Assembly: GCA_021030915.1 (NCBI GenBank) | Contig: JAGEMR010000046.1 | Span: forward strand, 62,001 to 126,000 | Source of the DNA: Astrothelium macrocarpum | Lineage: Eukaryota; Ascomycota; Dothideomycetes; Trypetheliales; Trypetheliaceae | Direction of reading: 5' to 3' | DNA: 64,000 nt | In this document: positions 12,054 through 21,463 of the stretch, piece after piece | Layout of the letters: every line of letters starts with the position of its first letter | Position numbering within the stretch: the first letter of the stretch is position 1 | Position numbers and translations under genes: made by a program | Notes under the pieces: generated by a model | The model's database searches: none | Seen by the model: only the letters and a program-made list of their open reading frames with translations | What the model was told of the DNA's origin: nothing

Positions 12054-13903
12054 ACGTGTTGGATCAGCGAAGCGGCCATATCAGCGAAGCGGCCGCTTTT
12101 TCTTGGCACCACCATTTCATGAATTATCACAACATGCAATAACAACGCAAAATATTATTGATTCAATAAGAAGGCAGAATTGATCTTATATTCCGAGTTT
12201 ACAAATCTGGGCAATTTAAAAATCTATGATTTGCTGTAATGGCGTTTAATTTCAGATATCAATAATTCTCTGATCGATTGCGTGAAATCTCTTTCCGATC
12301 TACCATTCAATCCAATTGTTCAAAATTTATAGTGAATGAAAAAGAGATTATTGTTTGATATATTCTCGATTTAGATTCGAGAGGATTTGCATTCCGACTG
12401 TGTGAGGTATCAGATATGGCAGATAAAATACTAAATATACACAATGGAGAACCAGTGGATAAAAAATGGGCTGAAAGATTTGTAACATGTTCTGATGAAT
12501 TAAAAATGGCTTTCAATTGAATAAAAAATCGATAAAGAATATTACAAGAAAATCCAGAAATCATAAATGCATGATTTAAATTAATTGAAAAGATAAAAAT
12601 CAAATATGGGATATTTGATAATGACATCCATAATTTCGATAAAATTGGCTTCTAAATGGATGTTATCGGGTTAATGAAAATTATTACTGGTATCGAGAGA
12701 CGTATTCGACCTCAGTTTATTCAATCAGATGATCGCGAATGAATTATTATAATTCAGAATATTTGTATTATTGGATATACAATTCCACCATTCATTATTT
12801 ATAAAGGACGTATCCACATTTCTGCCTGATATGAAAAGACAGATATACCTTCTATTTGGAAACTTTCAGTTTCTGAGAACGGCTGGACCAATAATGCACT
12901 TGATTTGGAATGGTTAAAGTATTTTAATATGCATACAAAGACACATCAAATTGGGGGGTATCGGCTGTTCATTTTGGATGGCCATGAGAGTCATTTCAAT
13001 CAGAATTTCAAAGACTTTTGTTTCAAAAATAAAATTCTCATATTTTATATGCCACCTCATTCTTCATATATCCTTCAATCTTTGGATGTGGTTTGTTTTG
13101 CGCCTTTAAAATTAAAATATTCTCAAAATATGCGGGATTTGGCACGTCGATATGTCTTTTATATCAATAAAGAAGACTTCCTTCCAGTTTTTAAAAACGC
13201 GTTTTTTGATGTATTTACGGAAGAAAATTGTCGAAAGGCCTTTGAGACATCAGAATTAGTTCCAATTAACGCGCAAAAAATATTGGATTATTTGGATATA
13301 CGATTATGTATATTATCAGGACCCCTTCCATCAGAAATAATATGATAATCAAAAATTCTAAATAATATTCACGAATTTAGATCGCAATATAAATTTATAA
13401 ATAATTCTTTTATTCGGTCATTTTCAGAAATTAAAAACGGGTTTTTACAATTTATAAAAGATGCCGAATTGATATTACATCAAAATGTGTTTCAAATTTC
13501 CCGTATTATAGAATTTGAAGAACAATTAGAAATAATAATTAAATGAAAAAAACGTAAAAGAAAGCGGATTTAATATGGTGGTATAATAGAATATAATATA
13601 GGAACAGCACAGGTCGCTGCAGATACATCTAAAGTATTATAATCGTCTAAAAAGGCTTGAAATGGTGGTGATCAAGAAGGAATTTAATCAGTTTTATGAC
13701 GCTGTGGAAATTGTAGAAAGACAGGACACAATGCACGCATTTGTCAAAAGAATATTGAAGAATTTGCAGAATCTGATACAAATCTAGAATCTGTAGATTG
13801 GGGTTTGGATAGTGATAAAAATAATGATTGAAAAACATGAGATGGTGGTGCCAAGAAAAAGCGGCCGCTTCGCTGATATGGCCGCTTCGCTGATCCAATA
13901 CGT
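12054..13903. mobile_element. inner Fot1/pogo-type DNA transposon, 1,850 bp
   Basis: Ends are inverted repeats of about 65 bp, beginning ACGTGTTGGATCAGCG on the left and ACGTATTGGATCAGCG on the right when read inward, with very few mismatches. TA flanks each side (12052-12053 and 13904-13905). Each TIR contains the 15-bp word ATCAGCGAAGCGGCC twice, plausibly paired transposase-binding sites. The length and the encoded transposase remnant (DDE domain and C-terminal zinc knuckle) identify it as Fot1/pogo. It sits inside the LTR retrotransposon and is less decayed than its host, so it inserted later or was mutated less. Confidence 0.92.
12160..13852 (+). pseudogene. Fot1/pogo-type transposase, broken by RIP-like stop codons
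   Basis: Read on the + strand in one frame, the remnant shows an N-terminal HTH/CENP-B-like stretch (DLDSRGFAFRLCEVSDMADK, about 12369-12430), then the DDE endonuclease with RLFILDGHESHFNQNF and MPPHSSYILQSLDVVCFAPL (about 12950-13120). It ends with a CCHC zinc knuckle, CGNCRKTGHNARIC, near 13699-13740. The longest intact piece is 12905-13345. Many TGA and TAA codons stand where TGG or CAA/CAG would be expected (for example around 12518-12535, 12570 and 12653), the mark of G-to-A and C-to-T change. No function remains. Confidence 0.92.
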
Positions 13904-14512
13904 TATTCTTTTTTTTATAAAATAATTGAAATATCTCGTTTATATTTATTTTATTTTAAATATTAATTATATTTTATATTAAATTATATTTTAAAAATAA
14001 AATTGATAATAATTATTAAATTCAATATTTCAGAATTAAATATATTTTATAATTTAATTCAATAATAATAATTTTTTTTAATAGAATATTTAAATATATC
14101 CAAATTTCTTTTATTATTATAATATTATTCATTTTATAAATTGTATATTAAATCTGGTATTATTTGATAAAAATTTGGAATTCTTTTTTATATTTATTTT
14201 TAAATATTATCCAAATTTTTCTTATTTGAATATATTTTATGATATATTCATTATTTTTTTTTAATATATAGAAATCAATTCAATATAATATTATATTAGA
14301 ATTTTATTCGAATTCAATAAAAAGATCGAATAGAATTAATTGAAAAATCATAAAATTCGCATTTTTAAAAGATGAGATTAAATTAATAATTTAATATATT
14401 TATTTATTAATAAATTATTTCGATATTTATCAGAATCATATTTTATAATTCGTATAAATTAGAAAAATGATAGATCGTTTTTATTCAATAGAATCAGATA
14501 TTATTATTTGAG

Positions 14513-14608
14513 AAATAATTAATAAAATTTAAATTATTTATAAATAATTAATAAAATTTAAATTATTTATAAATAATTAATAAAATTTAAATTATTTATA
14601 AATAATTA
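14513..14608. repeat. 29-bp tandem repeat, about 3.3 copies
   Basis: Three identical head-to-tail copies of a 29-bp A/T-only unit beginning AAATAATTAATAAAATTT, plus a partial fourth, in the decayed retrotransposon interior. Confidence 0.8.
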
Positions 14609-14979
14609 AAATTAAGAATTGAATTATATAAATAAAATAAAAAATAAAAAATGATAATGATTTTTGATTAATAATATTGGAATTATATTCAAATTCTATT
14701 TTTTTTAATTAGAATCTAATTAATTTAATTTTTCAAAATTAATTGATTTAATACGTTTTTTTTATGATTTAAATATATTTTTAAAAAATAATAATATTCT
14801 GATTAAAATTGTTTAAAATTTTTTGTATACGACGAATGAAAAAGATAATGATATTATTTAATTTTTATATTTTTTGAATAGATAAACTAAAAAAGTTTTT
14901 TTATAATGAATGATGTCGTATAATATTATGATACGATTATAATTCTGAATGATTCTTTATAAAATCCGGATTTATAATT

Positions 14980-15213
14980 TATTAAAAATAAATAATATGG
15001 GTTATAATGAAAAGAAGGATATTTAGAATGATATTCATAAAATTATTATAGAAGGAATTATTAATTATATTGTTTGCAGATGCGTTAATTAGTGCGTTGA
15101 ATAATTATAAAAGAAAAAGTGGAGGAGAAGGGGATAAATCTTCTTCTTTCTACGTTAATTTCTATTTGGATCCATAAGTGGATATTGTCCTTCCAGCCTG
15201 TATATTCTCAACA
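14980..15213. repeat. right LTR of the retrotransposon
   Basis: The mirror image of the left LTR in its decay: the first ~80 bp are A/T-shifted (GGGTTATAATG where the left copy has GGGCTGCAGTG), while the part from about 15060 keeps normal composition (GTGGAGGAGAAGGGG, TCCTTCCAGCCTG). Ends TTCTCAACA, followed by GAATT. Confidence 0.85.
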
Positions 15214-15702
15214 GAATTCATTATTTTGATAATTAAAACCCATTTTTGATTTTATAATATCTTTTAATAAATCTACTTTTTATTTGATTGAATGAATATA
15301 ATTGAATTCGTATAAATATTCAGATTTAGATCATATTTATTTATATTTCATATATTTTTAAATCAAATATTTAATCATTTACGCGTCTTTTTTATAAAAA
15401 TAAGAAATATAATAATTAAATCTGATGATATATTTTTAATTCTTTTGATATCCAATTTTCGTTCTATCATAAAAATAATTTCTGAATATTTTTTATTGAA
15501 AACTGATATCCATTTTTTTTCAGATGATTGATCATTTTTATTAATATATATCATTCAAACGGCCATTTCATGAAATCGGATATAATTAGAAGAATATTCA
15601 TGATCGTCCTTTTCAATAATCAATTATATAAATATATCTTTTTATTATAAAGACAGCCGTTATTGATATTCATGAAATGTGTGAGTATTTTGATTATCTC
15701 AG

Positions 15703-15989
15703 TGTTAAGAACGCTAGGAAGGCGTTGTACCTCACAGGCTCAGCGTGAGCCCTTGAGCAAAAAGGCTCACAGGCTCACTTCAGCACAAGTATATAGGAAC
15801 TCAACGCGACCACTATGGCCTCGTTGTATTCAAAGCCATTCTCTAAGCTAGTCTTTGATAGCGTCTTCAGTAGAACTTTGAATTACCAAACCACATTACT
15901 CCTTGCTAGTTCAGTCCTTTACCGACTCACTTCAGAAGCCACCTTGATCCCAAGTAGACTTGACCCCAAGGATACCTAGGATCATAACA
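15703..15989. mobile_element. solo LTR, unmutated, with perfect 5-bp target duplication
   Basis: A 287-bp block of normal GC inside AT-rich DNA. It begins TGTTAAGAACG and ends GGATCATAACA (short inverted TGTTA/TAACA ends). CTCAG lies immediately on both sides (15698-15702 and 15990-15994). This is the signature of an LTR left by recombination between the two ends of a retroelement. It is unrelated to the 233-bp LTRs above. Lack of decay suggests insertion after the island was RIPed, or that a single short copy escaped. Confidence 0.85.
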
Positions 15990-16228
15990 CTCAGAATCGT
16001 ATTTAAAATATATTTTGGAAGAGATTTTATATTTTAATGGTAATATTTATTGATATAAAAATTCCAGTTTCATAATCAGCGATAATAGAAGTTATTTTAT
16101 TCTCATAATCATCTATTTCGAAATGTTGTGGCTGGTGGTGGATTGAATTTCATAAAAAAGTGAAATGAGATGGGAAGGTGGTGGGGTGGCCAGGAACAGG
16201 GGGAGGCCAGAATCTAGGTGGCCTGACT

Positions 16229-16400
16229 TACGGAGATCAAAGGTTCTAGGTTCGAAAGGCAGCGTCCCTTATCTAGAATTGCCAGCTAGATTTAGGGGGA
16301 GTGTTGAAATATAAAACCAGTCGTAGTTCCAAAGAATATGCGGCGTCGCAAATTTTGCTATTCATTTTGCTTCAAACATTGCCATATATTCTAGCTAAAG
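16229..16400 (+). repeat. right part of the split ~200-bp repeat and start of the next copy
   Basis: 16229-16301 completes the unit interrupted at 6848 and contains GGTTCTAGGTTCGAAAGG (similar to a Pol III B box) and the purine tract at 16294-16301. At 16302 a second TGTTGAAATATAAAACC head begins, matching 6721 for about 75 bp including GCGGCGTCGCA. Beyond about 16400, to the SEC6 gene end at 16799, I see nothing. Confidence 0.6.
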
Positions 16401-16798
16401 GTCTTTAAGCCTACGAAAAGGCTATCAAAACACTTACGGGCTCGTTCGATGTTAGCAGATATCAGCGAGATTTAGAACTTATTTATGTACGCGCCATAAA
16501 ACAACAATGTCAATCAATTACTATTTCTCACCCGAAGATACTACAAAGTTTGAGCCAGAATGCGTTTTCGCGATTCTGAGCAGCGCCATTCTATGCGCAT
16601 TCCTGGTTCTTTGGCATACCATTCCGGACCTGGCCCTTTCCAATGGGCGTAGTGGTAAATACTTGAAGTTGCTAAGGTATGAATGAATATGTGTGCACAC
16701 CTCTTTGTCTCTTCTACGGCAGTAACTGAATTCGGCACAATCATCTACTATTTTGAACAGATATTATACACATGGAACTTCAAACATCTTCGGCATTC

Positions 16799-19096
16799 TC
16801 ACTTCACCTTCCCCATAATCGTCTCCATTCTTCCCCTCTCTACAGGCATCTCTGCTGCCTTTGCTTTCACCGCACTCATCATGCTCCTTTCAAAATCATC
16901 TCTCGCCCTCAAAACAGCTTCGACCCAGCCTAATTGCACGTCCCAGTACTCCTGCCGAAAGTCTTCAAAGACCACTGGGATTGCAACCTTATCTGATTCC
17001 AACATTCGCACAAATCCATCCACTACGCGCCACTTCTGCTTGATCTCGGGGAACGCGTTTTCATACCGAGAGAAGAAGTCGAAGACGGTGATGACGTCGT
17101 CTTTGATCTTGTCCGTGAACGGATCCGTCCGGCGGAATTTGGCAGACCGATTCCGGACGCACTGCAGATAGTTGCGGAGGAGCGTGTCAGAGAGCTCTTC
17201 GATGAGAATGTCACGAAGTGAAGGGTGCGTGACCGGTGCGTATTCTTCAAGGTAGTCTTCGAATGTGTTGATGAGCTGCGCCATGCCCTTCTTGGAGTAC
17301 CAAGTCGAGGTGAAGAAATCGGGAAGCGTGCTTCGAAAGTCCACCGCAAAGATGAGAGTGGCGAAGACGGAAAGACAGTGGGTTGAGAGATCAACGTAGC
17401 CGTCACGTAAACTATCGAGGTCGCTAGTAGAAGAGCTCGTGTAATTTGGCGAGACGAGTTCGCTGAATTCCAAACGGAAACGAGAGATGAATGATTCGGT
17501 ACCGCTTGCTTCATCATCATCAATGCATGCAATTTGGTCATTGGCGAGAGCGATGAGCCAGTCTTGGAGCGCAGGAAACGATTCGTCTGGAGCGACTGGA
17601 TTGTTGGTGCTGCTATACTTGGCAGCTTCTTCGTCGACTAATTGTTGCCACATCTTTTGACGAGCCTTTAATCGTGTGAACATGGCGTCTACGGTACCTT
17701 CAACGACGTCTTCTCGTGAGGAGTTGCCAGCGACAATAAGCTGCTCCCTGAGCATATTCCACATGTCTGGCATTGTCTTGGTCCGATATTCACCTGCCCG
17801 ATCAATGGCTTCTTGGTGATCAAGACGATTGAAGAAATTCTGTCTGTCAGTTGCAGACATACGGTCTGTCCATTCCTCGACGGCTTTTGTAATGATTTTT
17901 TGGTAGTCTCGTACAAGCTCTGACTCTCGTTCGTCGATTAGAGCTGGTTTTAGATCTGCTTTTGAGACTCCGAGCTTTTGCATCTTTGCATAGTATTTGT
18001 CCCCCCAATTGATGATAGCCAGCATGTCTTTTGGTGTAAGCGACGGATCATCGATTTTGACAACCAACCAATCGTGCATGAGCTTGTGATAGATGTTCAC
18101 ATATGTTTTGAATATCTTCCACTTCTTTGGCATGAGCGTTTGCATTCCTAGCTTGACCGTGTTTAGATCGTTGAAGTACCATCTCACGCTCTTCTCGAGT
18201 CTATCAGAGTCTTCGGCAAAGACTTCGTTCGATGCATCCATCTGACTCTGAGCATTCAACTCGATGGCTTTCAGAAACTTTTCTTTGTAGCCTCTCAGCT
18301 CTTGCTGTCCACTCTCAATCGACTTGAATCTTGAGGCCAAATCCTTGAATTCCTTCTTCGCATCTTGCAGCGCCCTTGCTTTTTTGTCTTTCTTCTCCTC
18401 CTCTTCCACTACAAGTGCAAGCCTCACTACTAATCCATTATTCCCAGACTGCACCAAGGCAATCAAATTGATGCATGCTGCCCCCATGTGCTCATCAAAC
18501 CAGTCGACCACCTCATCCAGCCGAGTAAATTGATCCTGTAGTGTAACTCCATTTTCCAAAGGAAGATTATTTATGAGTTCCAGTGTTGCATCCGCGTCAT
18601 CGGAGCTATTGATTTGACTCATGGCCGCATCTCGCACATCCCTCAGCTGGGTTAATCCATGGTGAATCTGCAACAAATTGGGCTGATTCTCCAAATCCGC
18701 ATCGTCTTCCCTTAAAAGCGTCTCCAACTCGTCCAACCGCTCCCCAAAGGAATCAATATTCTCCTTCATCTCTTCCACCTTAGCAAAGTTTGTGTGTGTC
18801 TGCTGCACAATGTTGATATGTGGGAAGTCGCGAATCATTTGTTGGGCCTCAGCGCAAAGCTTATCAATTTTCATCATCTCCTCTTTGATGAGATTGACCG
18901 TTCTTTGACCCTCGCTAATTGCAGCCATGCCTGCTTGAGTGATTTCGAGCTGCTCCTTGAGCCCAACTTTGAGTTGTCCATCTACGGCGGCCTTTTTGCG
19001 TGTGAATTCGGATTTGAGGCCGGCGATCTTGTCCAAGTCATCTGGGTGCCTGAGGAGCTCGGCAAGCTTAATTGTAACGGCTTCGGCATCGTTCAT
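16799..19096 (-). CDS. SEC6: exocyst complex component Sec6
   Basis: A single uninterrupted reading frame of 765 residues, matching the usual fungal Sec6 length. Sec6 is a subunit of the octameric exocyst that tethers secretory vesicles to the plasma membrane at growing tips and contacts SNAREs. Visible: an N-terminal helical, heptad-rich region (about residues 20-150, including MKENIDSFGERLDELETLL), a middle domain (KSVRWYFNDLNTVKLGMQ) and a C-terminal CATCHR-fold bundle (NYLQCVRNRSAKFRR, RMLESDKVAIPVVFEDF, near residues 640-740). No frameshift or intron is needed. The start at 19096 begins MNDAEAVTIKLAELLRHPDDLDKI, the conserved family N-terminus. It is transcribed away from the uL30m gene. 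Confidence 0.95.
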   Translation of the reverse strand: MNDAEAVTIKLAELLRHPDDLDKIAGLKSEFTRKKAAVDGQLKVGLKEQLEITQAGMAAISEGQRTVNLIKEEMMKIDKLCAEAQQMIRDFPHINIVQQTHTNFAKVEEMKENIDSFGERLDELETLLREDDADLENQPNLLQIHHGLTQLRDVRDAAMSQINSSDDADATLELINNLPLENGVTLQDQFTRLDEVVDWFDEHMGAACINLIALVQSGNNGLVVRLALVVEEEEKKDKKARALQDAKKEFKDLASRFKSIESGQQELRGYKEKFLKAIELNAQSQMDASNEVFAEDSDRLEKSVRWYFNDLNTVKLGMQTLMPKKWKIFKTYVNIYHKLMHDWLVVKIDDPSLTPKDMLAIINWGDKYYAKMQKLGVSKADLKPALIDERESELVRDYQKIITKAVEEWTDRMSATDRQNFFNRLDHQEAIDRAGEYRTKTMPDMWNMLREQLIVAGNSSREDVVEGTVDAMFTRLKARQKMWQQLVDEEAAKYSSTNNPVAPDESFPALQDWLIALANDQIACIDDDEASGTESFISRFRLEFSELVSPNYTSSSTSDLDSLRDGYVDLSTHCLSVFATLIFAVDFRSTLPDFFTSTWYSKKGMAQLINTFEDYLEEYAPVTHPSLRDILIEELSDTLLRNYLQCVRNRSAKFRRTDPFTDKIKDDVITVFDFFSRYENAFPEIKQKWRVVDGFVRMLESDKVAIPVVFEDFRQEYWDVQLGWVEAVLRARDDFERSMMSAVKAKAAEMPVERGRMETIMGKVK

Positions 19097-19417
19097 GGCA
19101 CTTTATCGTATTCGCATAATTCGAAAAGTCTTTGGTAGGTATTTAGGGAAGGAAGACTGTCGCATCGAGTGGGCCTGGAGTATGAGACGTTACGGAGCGC
19201 AGCTCGCATTGCCGCAACTCCCAATATCCCGTTCCTTAGCGAGACAACTTTGCTCGCGGTCAACCATCAAATCATCCGAGTCTTGCGAAACGCATAAGCA
19301 CTTCTAGACATGCCTTGCTAGCACATCCGCCAAGTCTGTTCATTGACGTCGCGATTTTCGCCACGAATGCTAATGAATGTGCCAGGTCCCGTTTCTCGCC
19401 AAGTCAACTTTCAGAAG
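19097..19417. promoter_or_regulatory. divergent promoter of SEC6 and mitochondrial uL30m gene
   Basis: 321 bp between two start codons facing apart. No TATA box or clear binding site is recognised. An in-frame ATG at 19367 could extend uL30m by 17 residues. Confidence 0.4.
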
Positions 19418-19675
19418 ATGGCCTACTTTCGCATTACCCTCCTTCGCAGCGCCATCGGTCTTCCTCGAGCGCGCTCTGGTGTTCTACAAGCTCTCGGTCT
19501 GAGGAAACGAATGGCAACCGTCTACCATCCTGTCAGCCCACAAGTCGCCGGTCAGATCTTTGCCGTCAAGGAGCTTGTAGATGTGCAGGAGGTGCCGAAC
19601 AAAATGACAAAGGAAGAGATGAAGGAGTCTAGAAGACCGGATACTGGTTATTACGTAGAGAAAAGAGCAAGATGA
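19418..19675 (+). CDS. MRPL33: mitochondrial large-subunit ribosomal protein uL30m (Mrpl33 type)
   Basis: An intronless 85-residue protein of the bacterial L30 family. Conserved blocks are FRITLLRSAIGLP at the N-terminus (the L30 beta strand plus IG.P loop), LGLRKRMATVYHPVSPQVAGQI and VKELVDVQEV. The fungal mitochondrial version carries the C-terminal extension seen here (RRPDTGYYVEKRAR). The start at 19418 (MAYFRITL) matches the family; an upstream in-frame ATG at 19367 would add MLMNVPGPVSRQVNFQK, which looks less conserved. The product acts in the central protuberance of the mitochondrial 54S subunit. Confidence 0.93.
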   Translation: MAYFRITLLRSAIGLPRARSGVLQALGLRKRMATVYHPVSPQVAGQIFAVKELVDVQEVPNKMTKEEMKESRRPDTGYYVEKRAR

Positions 19676-20426
19676 GGGTCTAATAATCAGCTGAGAATCA
19701 TTGCAATGACTGAACTGGGGCATTTGACCGATTGGCTTTGGATTGCGCTTGATTCGGACGTTGGCCTCCGAAATCAATGCAGATCTAGGCTTATATGATG
19801 TTGACATGGTCAGTTACTGAATGGAATTGGGGGTAGAACTGTAAGATAGACTGCGAACAGGTATCGACCCTTAAAGGGTGTTCGGATGGGACTTCGCGAA
19901 CAGAGGATTCGCTGCGAGCAATATGAATTGAATGTTGCTGGCCTTTGGTTCGTTGGAACTACCATTTACTAGTTGACAACAACATCTATTCCATGGAATA
20001 AAGGTCTTTTGTATAGTCTTAACATCCAAGGACGAAGTTCACCACATCTAGCTTCTTCTAAAACTAGGATCTCCTTTTTGCGATCCATTCGCACTGAGAA
20101 CGATTCATTGATAGCTTGTCCTGAAACAATCCTGATGTCAAAATCATGTTTCGTTTCTTTCCATGTCTGTCCACCACCGTTGGAAGTCCTTCAATGGACT
20201 TCAAGTCTTTGTTCGGCATAACTGAGATGTGAGAAAATACTCATGTGGGAAAAAGTCTGGATTTCTTTTACTTGACCATGCATTATAGATTAATATATCA
20301 AAGAGTGTTGGGGTATCTAAAGCTGGCCAGGAAGATCAGGTCAACATCAAAATTCAAACCATACCAACGCCAGCGCTATATACATTACAAACCGGAGCAA
20401 CTAGATTTTTACAATGAAATGCTATA
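19676..20426. other. intergenic stretch, no gene seen
   Basis: About 750 bp between the 3' ends of two convergent genes. No repeat, RNA gene or plausible exon was recognised. Confidence 0.5.
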
Positions 20427-21463
20427 CTAAAGCAAAGCCATGATACCCATGACGCATCCCAGACCCACACCGACATTTCTCATGCCAGCTTTGATTCCAT
20501 TCGCGGCCGATGGTGGTGTTGATGTTGGAGCGCTGCCCATCAGACTTCCCGAGCTCGTCTGTGCACTCGTTGAAGACGAGCTTGAGCTAGAAGAACTGCT
20601 GCTTATGCTGGACTTGGCAGATGTAGTCAAGCTACTGGGTCCGCTCGCGGCCGGTGCTGACGAGAAGGCAGTGCTCTTCGGTGTGGTTTGCGTAGTGGAG
20701 GCTGGGATGGAGGTTACCATTGCCTGAGTGCTCGACCCGAGGACAATTTTGGTCTCGCCGCTGGGCCAGAGGATAGGTGCGCCAGAGACGATGATCATGC
20801 TTCCCTGACGGAGAGTCTGACCGTCGATGATGAATTCTGAAGAAGAGGGTATCTCCGTCCAAGTTTGACCATTCAAGGTAAATTCCGGGGGGTGCGTTGT
20901 AGAAGGACCTTTGGTGGAAATCGATGCTGACAAAGGCTTTAAAGATGTTCCTGAGGTCGGAGGGGATGTGTCCTTGGTGCTTGACAGCGTACCAGCAGAG
21001 CTGAGTGCGTGAGAAGGATTCTCTGATACGGATACAGAGACGGCGGAAACAGTCGAAGAGGGTATCGCCGGGCTGACTTTTGGCGACTGAGATAGACTGG
21101 ATGCTGCAGTGCTTAGAACGGAGCTGATAACGGAAGCGACAGATTCGATATCGGTCGCTGATGAAGAGTGTCCAGTAGAGCCCTGATTGGTGCTGTCTTG
21201 CGCGTCAACGTGAGTTGAGGGGGAGACCACGCGCTGGATTGATTTCGCCTCTGTAGAGACCAGGGTGACCGTGTCCGTCGTGGCTCCTCGCTCGTGCGTA
21301 GTGAATGTAGTCGTGAATGTACTGCTTGGTATGGCTTTGAAGAATCAACGGGTCGAACTGTATATTAGACTGGGCTCAACTTACGAGCACTTGCTAGAGC
21401 GGCCGTCGTGATGCCTTGCGCAAAAGCAAACAAGGAAATTGACAAGACTGCGAATCTGGCCAT
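20427..21463 (-). CDS. Ser/Thr-rich GPI-anchored surface protein
   Basis: Exons 21463-21385 and 21334-20427 (50-bp intron, GTAAGT donor) give 328 residues. A signal peptide (MARFAVLSISLFAFAQGITT) is followed by a long Ser/Thr/Pro region suited to O-mannosylation. At about residues 175-240 there is one ordered module (FTLNGQTWTEIP, FIIDGQTLRQGS, VSGAPI). After a serine run (about 12 consecutive Ser near residue 275) the protein ends in a small-residue site and a hydrophobic tail (VGVGLGCVMGIMALL), a classic GPI-attachment signal. The module resembles the repeat units of the giant wall protein at 52061-57086 (IDGxTYT, VGG, xISG). Likely at the cell wall or plasma membrane; function unknown. Confidence 0.75.

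Larger units (their letters stand above)
7943..15213. mobile_element. RIP-destroyed LTR retrotransposon (copia-type size), carrying a nested DNA transposon
   Basis: Two direct repeats (7943-8175 and 14980-15213, about 233 bp) are LTRs: the 5' copy begins TGTTGGAAAT and the 3' copy ends TTCTCAACA. Both sides carry the 5-bp target duplication GAATT (7938-7942 and 15214-15218). Without the 1,850-bp inner element the length is about 5.4 kb, typical of Ty1/copia. The interior is nearly pure A/T with no readable gag or pol. That decay fits RIP, because C-to-T and G-to-A differences explain the mismatches between the two LTRs. The superfamily is inferred from size, LTR length and TGTTG...CAACA ends. 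Orientation cannot be fixed. Confidence 0.85.
6849..16228. mobile_element. outer Fot1/pogo-type DNA transposon, disrupted by nested insertions
   Basis: The ends are inverted repeats starting AGTCAGGCCACCTAGATTCT. They match perfectly for about 52 bp and are flanked on both sides by TA (6847-6848 and 16229-16230), the target duplication of Tc1/mariner-superfamily elements. Removing the LTR retrotransposon (7943-15213 with one TSD copy) and the solo LTR (15703-15989 with one TSD copy) leaves about 1.8 kb, the normal size of a Fot1 element. Its transposase is no longer readable: the remnant (6900-7942 and 15219-16170) is strongly AT-shifted. The TIRs themselves keep normal GC. The family is inferred from TIR, TSD and length, not from protein. 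Confidence 0.75.

Noticed and set aside
12307..12627. 106-codon minus-strand frame in the inner transposon
   Set aside because: It is the complement of the degraded transposase coding region, opened by loss of stops on that strand.
6721..16400. CRISPR-like or satellite array as explanation for the AT-rich island
   Set aside because: No regular spaced repeats; nested transposon ends and RIP-type change explain it.
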